From JBHIBA01 sp046758845 (GTDB taxonomy: Bacteria > UBA8248 > JACPRG01 > G963555815): a stretch of DNA of 25,835 nucleotides. The stretch spans positions 1 through 25,835 of the forward strand of contig JBHIBA010000031.1 in assembly GCA_046758845.1 (NCBI GenBank), in the 5' to 3' direction. Shown in pieces: positions 22,661-25,835 of the stretch. The notes beneath the pieces are model-generated. The model saw only the letters and a program-made list of their open reading frames with translations. It had not been told where the DNA came from and ran no database searches. Positions within the stretch are counted from its first letter, which is position 1. Each line of letters starts with the position of its first letter. A program made the translations under genes and the position numbers.

Positions 22661-24229
22661 ATGCTTGATATCCGCCAGGTGAGAGAGGAGAGCGAGGGCC
22701 TCCGGGCGGCTTTGGCGCGGCGCGGGAGCGCGCCCGACTTCACGCCCATTTTGGAGCGCGACGCGCGGCGGCGTTTCCTCATAACGGAAGTTCAAGGTTT
22801 GAGGGCCAGGCAGAAGGATCTCTCCCGCCAAATCGGAGAGCTGAAGCGCCTGGGGCAGGAGGCGGAAACCCCAATGGGTGAGGTCCGGGACATGGGCGAA
22901 CGGATCGCGGGCCTGGAGCGGCAGATTCGTGAAGAAGAGGAAGGGCTCCGGCGGCTCATGCTCGAGATTCCCAATCGGCCCCATGCCTCTGTGCTCGATG
23001 GTGCGGACGAGCGGTTTAATCGCGAGGTGCGACGCTGGGGCGTATCTCGGACGTTCGATTTCGACGTTCTGGACCACGTTGTCCTGGGCGAGAGGCTTGG
23101 AATTCTGGACCTGGCGCGCGCGGCCAAGATTGCCGGCGCCCGTTTTCCGCTGATGATGGGGCCGGGCGCGGCGCTGGAGCGCGCCCTGTTGAACTTCATG
23201 ATGGACCTGCACACACGGCGTCACGGGTACAGCGAGGTCCTTCCGCCGTTCTTGGTGAACGCGGAGTCGTTGATCGGCACGGGTCAGCTCCCCAAGTTCG
23301 AAGAGGACCTGTTCCGGATCGGGGGAGACGGGTTCTACCTTGCGCCGACCGCTGAGGTCCCCGTCACGAACGTCCACCGGGGCGAGATTTTGGCGGAGCG
23401 CGTCCTACCGATTCGGTACGTCGCTTTCACCCCATGCTTCCGTCGGGAGGCGGGCGCCTACGGAAAAGACACGCGCGGCCTCATCCGACAGCACCAGTTC
23501 GACAAGGTGGAGCTGGTCAAGTTCACAACGCCGGAGAGCTCCTACGACGAGCTTGAGAGCCTCACGAGGGACGCCGAGGAAGTCCTCCAGCGCCTGGAGA
23601 TCCCCTACCGGGTGGTGGCGCTGTGCGCGGGCGACCTGGGCTTTGCGGCCGCGAAGACCTATGACATCGAGGTGTGGCTTCCTTCGAAGAAGGGCTATCT
23701 CGAAGTTTCCTCCTGCAGCAACTTCGAGGATTTTCAGGCCCGCCGCACGGGCATCCGCTACCGGGGGCCGGACGGAAAGACGGCGTTCGTCCATACGCTG
23801 AACGGGTCCGGCCTCGCCATCGGCAGGACCGTGGTGGCCCTGCTGGAGAACGGCCAGCAACAAGACGGCTCCGTGGCCGTCCCTGAGGTCTTGCGGCCCT
23901 ATCTAGGGGGCATGGAAGCCATCACCCGGGTGAAGGCCCCCTGGCTCTCCAAGGGTCAGCCAGAGGCAAAGGGGGAATCCGGCGGGGGGGATCGCGACCG
24001 CAGGGAGCGTGGAGATCGCCGCCAAGGCGAGCGGAAAGCGGGCCCGGGAGGCCCGACCAAATCCCGGGCGGATGAGAGGGAAAGCCGCCAGCCGCAGCCC
24101 GCCGCGCCGGGCGAGAGCCGAGAGGAAGGAAAGCCCCGCCCGAGTGGCCAGGAAGGCTCTCAGGCTCCGGAGGCCGTTCCGCCGGGCGTCCAAGCGGGCG
24201 GAATGGAAAATCTCCCCGACGGTTCTTAG
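22661..24229 (+). CDS. serS: seryl-tRNA synthetase with a long C-terminal tail
   Basis: SerRS charges tRNA-Ser with serine. Residues 1-423 are a complete class II enzyme: the N-terminal coiled-coil arm that grips the long variable arm of tRNA-Ser (about 28-105), motif 2 FRREAGAYGKDTRGLIRQHQF, and motif 3 with NGSGLAIGRTVVALLENGQQ, ending in the usual PEVLRPYLGGMEAIT. The protein is 522 residues, but about 425 is normal. The extra 99 residues (424-522) are Gly, Arg, Glu and Pro-rich with no recognisable domain, so likely disordered. AAGGAAGGGG precedes the ATG. Two serine tRNA genes follow within 70-210 bases. The tail may be functional or may follow loss of the ancestral stop. Confidence 0.96.
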   Translation: MLDIRQVREESEGLRAALARRGSAPDFTPILERDARRRFLITEVQGLRARQKDLSRQIGELKRLGQEAETPMGEVRDMGERIAGLERQIREEEEGLRRLMLEIPNRPHASVLDGADERFNREVRRWGVSRTFDFDVLDHVVLGERLGILDLARAAKIAGARFPLMMGPGAALERALLNFMMDLHTRRHGYSEVLPPFLVNAESLIGTGQLPKFEEDLFRIGGDGFYLAPTAEVPVTNVHRGEILAERVLPIRYVAFTPCFRREAGAYGKDTRGLIRQHQFDKVELVKFTTPESSYDELESLTRDAEEVLQRLEIPYRVVALCAGDLGFAAAKTYDIEVWLPSKKGYLEVSSCSNFEDFQARRTGIRYRGPDGKTAFVHTLNGSGLAIGRTVVALLENGQQQDGSVAVPEVLRPYLGGMEAITRVKAPWLSKGQPEAKGESGGGDRDRRERGDRRQGERKAGPGGPTKSRADERESRQPQPAAPGESREEGKPRPSGQEGSQAPEAVPPGVQAGGMENLPDGS

Positions 24230-24293
24230 ATTAGAACGTTAGGTGAAGGCTTGACCGCATCGGCGATGCGCCGTGTGGGGAGTCTGCCCAGCC

Positions 24294-24385
24294 GGAGGGA
24301 TGGCCGAGTGGTTGAAGGCGGCGGTCTTGAAAACCGCTAGGGGCCGAGAGGTCTCTCGGGGGTTCGAATCCCTCTCCCTCCGCCA
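24294..24385 (+). tRNA. tRNA-Ser (UGA)
   Basis: A 92-base class II tRNA. Acceptor arms GGAGGGA (24294-24300) and TCCCTCC (24375-24381) pair fully, with discriminator G and an encoded CCA. The anticodon stem GCGGT/ACCGC frames loop CTTGAAA with anticodon TGA at 24328-24330. A long variable arm (about GGGGCCGAGAGGTCTC) identifies serine. The T-loop TTCGAAT is standard. It reads UCN codons, chiefly UCA. Confidence 0.96.
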
Positions 24386-24435
24386 GGAGCTTGCAGTCTG
24401 AATTGCCTGGCTGAAGGGGATCTTGGGGAAGGCGC

Positions 24436-24527
<92 letters not shown>

Positions 24528-24566
24528 GCTTCATTGATTCGTTTTCTTCTCTCTCGATTCGCCCTC

Positions 24567-25154
24567 TCATCTGTGGTGATCGATCCCGCGGTAAGCCTTA
24601 ATGAACCTGACAATTCGATCTTCGTCGAAGGCCTCCAGGCGGTCGATCCGCGTCCAGGCAGTGAGGGCGATGAGGGGCTTCATGCCGGGGTAGGGCGCGG
24701 CGATCACTTGCTTGGAGTAGCGCGCGACGATGTTCTCGATCTTGGCGATCAATTCGGGACAATCCCGGCAGCGGTATTGGACCAACACGCCACCATCCTC
24801 CAGATTATGAACCTGCAATCCCTTGGGAATGGGCTTTTTGTGGATGCCCCACCGGGCGAGGTTCCCATAGTGGGGGCCGGAAGTCGGGGGATTGGTGTTG
24901 TAGGGAAAAACCTCCGCCCTTCCGGACGGGACGTGCCGGTTGCCCTGGGTGGGATGACTTTCTCCCGGCAGACTTCCCGAGGACCAGGTGTAGACCCCGT
25001 AGGCGGCGATGGCCGCGGCCGCCGCAAGGACGGCGTAGGATATGACTCTATTGCGCCTCCGGGCCTGGGTTTTTCTCGCCGACTGTCTCTGTCGCTCTTC
25101 CCGCGTTTCCTGCCTTTCCGTGCGCCTTTTTTCCTTCCGCGATTTCTTTGCCAT
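24567..25154 (-). CDS. DUF3105 membrane-anchored protein
   Basis: This 195-residue protein fits the DUF3105 family, whose function is unknown. The first 36 residues are strongly basic, followed by one membrane helix (about 37-55, VISYAVLAAAAAIAAYGVY) and an extracytoplasmic domain. That domain has the family blocks YNTNPPTSGPHYGN, HNLEDGGVLVQYRC and a tail of type TAWTRIDRLEAFDEDRIVRF. A CRDC pair sits inside the second block, and could bind metal or form a disulphide. AAGGA six bases before ATG 25154 favours that start over the adjacent ATG 25157. It is convergent with the tRNA genes and shares no obvious operon with them. Confidence 0.8.
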   Translation of the reverse strand: MAKKSRKEKRRTERQETREERQRQSARKTQARRRNRVISYAVLAAAAAIAAYGVYTWSSGSLPGESHPTQGNRHVPSGRAEVFPYNTNPPTSGPHYGNLARWGIHKKPIPKGLQVHNLEDGGVLVQYRCRDCPELIAKIENIVARYSKQVIAAPYPGMKPLIALTAWTRIDRLEAFDEDRIVRFIKAYRGIDHHR

Positions 25155-25196
25155 CATCAATCCTTGAATGATGAGTCCTGACGCCCAACGATGCCC

Positions 25197-25763
25197 TTAC
25201 GGGTTCGCAATCCCTCGCAGCCAGGCGTTGACCTCTCCGGGAATCTCATCCAGGGACCGGTACGCGACGAGCGTCACGCGTTCCGGGTATTCCACCCTCA
25301 GTTGAATGATGTTGGTCAGGTTCGTCCCTGACTTCTTGCTCTCGGGGTGGTAAAACCCGAGGATGGGCTTTCGCTCTCCGATGAACCGCATGGAGTTCAC
25401 GCCCGAGCCGAATCCAGCCTCATCATAGCAGTAGACGGCAGCCTTTGCCTCGCGGCGAAAGAGGGAGTCCCGCTCGAGGACAAACTCGGCGAGGGCCCCC
25501 TCTTCGTCGCGGCCCTCTCCGTATTTGGCGAGGTAATCTTTCCAGTCTTTGTCGTAAAGCTCAATGGGATCGCAGACCATCCGGGCCAGCTTGCCCGGGC
25601 CCGTACCGGGAAACTGCTTTCGGTAGAAGCGATAGCGCGTGTCGTACCCCAGGCCGGAGGCTTCCAGGGCCTCAATGACGATGACCTTGAAATTCCTGGT
25701 TCTGTCTGAGGCGTGCATGCCCTTGCCGCTGACGTAGCAGGGGATCGGGGGCGCCGGGTTCAC
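25197..25763 (-). CDS. unidentified protein, faintly nucleoside-deoxyribosyltransferase-like
   Basis: I do not recognise this 188-residue protein with confidence. It looks like one alpha/beta domain: PCYVSGKGMHASDRT near the start, a central helical acidic segment, then AAVYCYDEAGFGSGVNSMRF and GERKPILGFYHPE. The order of a strand, an acidic patch, a small glycine turn and a strand recalls nucleoside 2-deoxyribosyltransferase-type folds, but the catalytic glutamate cannot be assigned. GTG 25763 has AAGG four bases upstream. The frame stays open from there to the right edge of the window, so the real start may lie outside. It is in the same direction as the DUF3105 gene, with a 42-base gap, and may be co-transcribed. 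Confidence 0.6.
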   Translation of the reverse strand: MNPAPPIPCYVSGKGMHASDRTRNFKVIVIEALEASGLGYDTRYRFYRKQFPGTGPGKLARMVCDPIELYDKDWKDYLAKYGEGRDEEGALAEFVLERDSLFRREAKAAVYCYDEAGFGSGVNSMRFIGERKPILGFYHPESKKSGTNLTNIIQLRVEYPERVTLVAYRSLDEIPGEVNAWLRGIANP

Positions 25764-25802
25764 AGGCCCTTGCCCCGCGTATTCGTTGCGCCCTGGGGCG
25801 CT

Positions 25803-25828
25803 GACCCGAGATAGGTCATTCTCGGGTC
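25803..25828. other. perfect 9-bp hairpin at the window edge
   Basis: GACCCGAGA (25803-25811) and TCTCGGGTC (25820-25828) pair perfectly around the 8-base loop TAGGTCAT. No T-tract is seen on either side. It lies just upstream of the start used for the last gene, so it could be a leader structure, an operator, or, if that gene starts outside the window, part of coding sequence. Confidence 0.4.
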
Positions 25829-25835
25829 GGTCCTC

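Noticed and set aside
22535..23377. upstream extension of the small antisense peptide through serS
   Set aside because: Antisense to a certain gene and lacking domain features. Only the short end piece in the gap was kept, at low confidence.
24251..24279. TTGACC as the -35 of a tRNA promoter
   Set aside because: At 17 bases downstream the sequence is TGTGGG, which does not resemble a -10. The CGCATC-GGC-GATGCG stem there also has no T-tract, so it is not called a terminator.

Overview
The window is the chromosomal replication-origin neighbourhood of a high-GC diderm bacterium. The diderm assignment is an inference. YidC (574 aa) carries a long periplasmic domain after its first membrane segment, and GyrB (821 aa) has the large insertion seen in Gram-negative gyrases. 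KhpB (Jag) and chromosomal ParAB with a parS site argue against Enterobacterales. I cannot name the phylum from sequence alone; an uncultured deep-branching lineage is plausible.

Layout. From about 15.3 kb leftwards, nearly everything is on the minus strand: rpmH, rnpA, yidD, yidC, khpB, mnmE, (one plus-strand NADP-binding oxidoreductase), mnmG, rsmG, parS, parA, parB, then a V-type ATPase operon in the order G/H-I-K-E-C-F that runs toward the left edge. From about 15.4 kb rightwards the main genes are on the plus strand: dnaA, an AT-rich origin-like intergenic region, gyrB, gyrA, serS and two serine tRNA genes. Two minus-strand genes, a DUF3105 membrane protein and an unidentified protein, close the window. 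The strand switch lies between back-to-back promoters of rpmH and dnaA.

How the genes work together. dnaA, the DnaA-box/DnaA-trio region, gyrB/gyrA and parABS form the initiation, supercoiling and origin-segregation module. rpmH-rnpA-yidD-yidC-khpB-mnmE and mnmG-rsmG are the translation, tRNA/rRNA-modification and membrane-insertion genes that classically sit beside oriC. serS is followed directly by two of its tRNA substrates.

Main points of interest. (1) A V-type ATPase operon with the gene order of the Enterococcus hirae ntp operon sits where many bacteria have the F-type atp operon, and its K subunit keeps every residue of the known Na+ site. (2) The dnaA-gyrB intergenic region has the architecture of a bacterial unwinding element (DnaA boxes, a C-tract, then CTA triplets), while dnaN and recF are absent from between dnaA and gyrB. 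(3) GyrA has Ala83 and Pro87 at the two quinolone-anchoring positions. (4) SerRS has a 99-residue low-complexity C-terminal tail. (5) A possible 31-residue membrane peptide lies antisense between gyrA and serS. (6) A 166-base structured spacer follows the F subunit where the catalytic A subunit would be expected.
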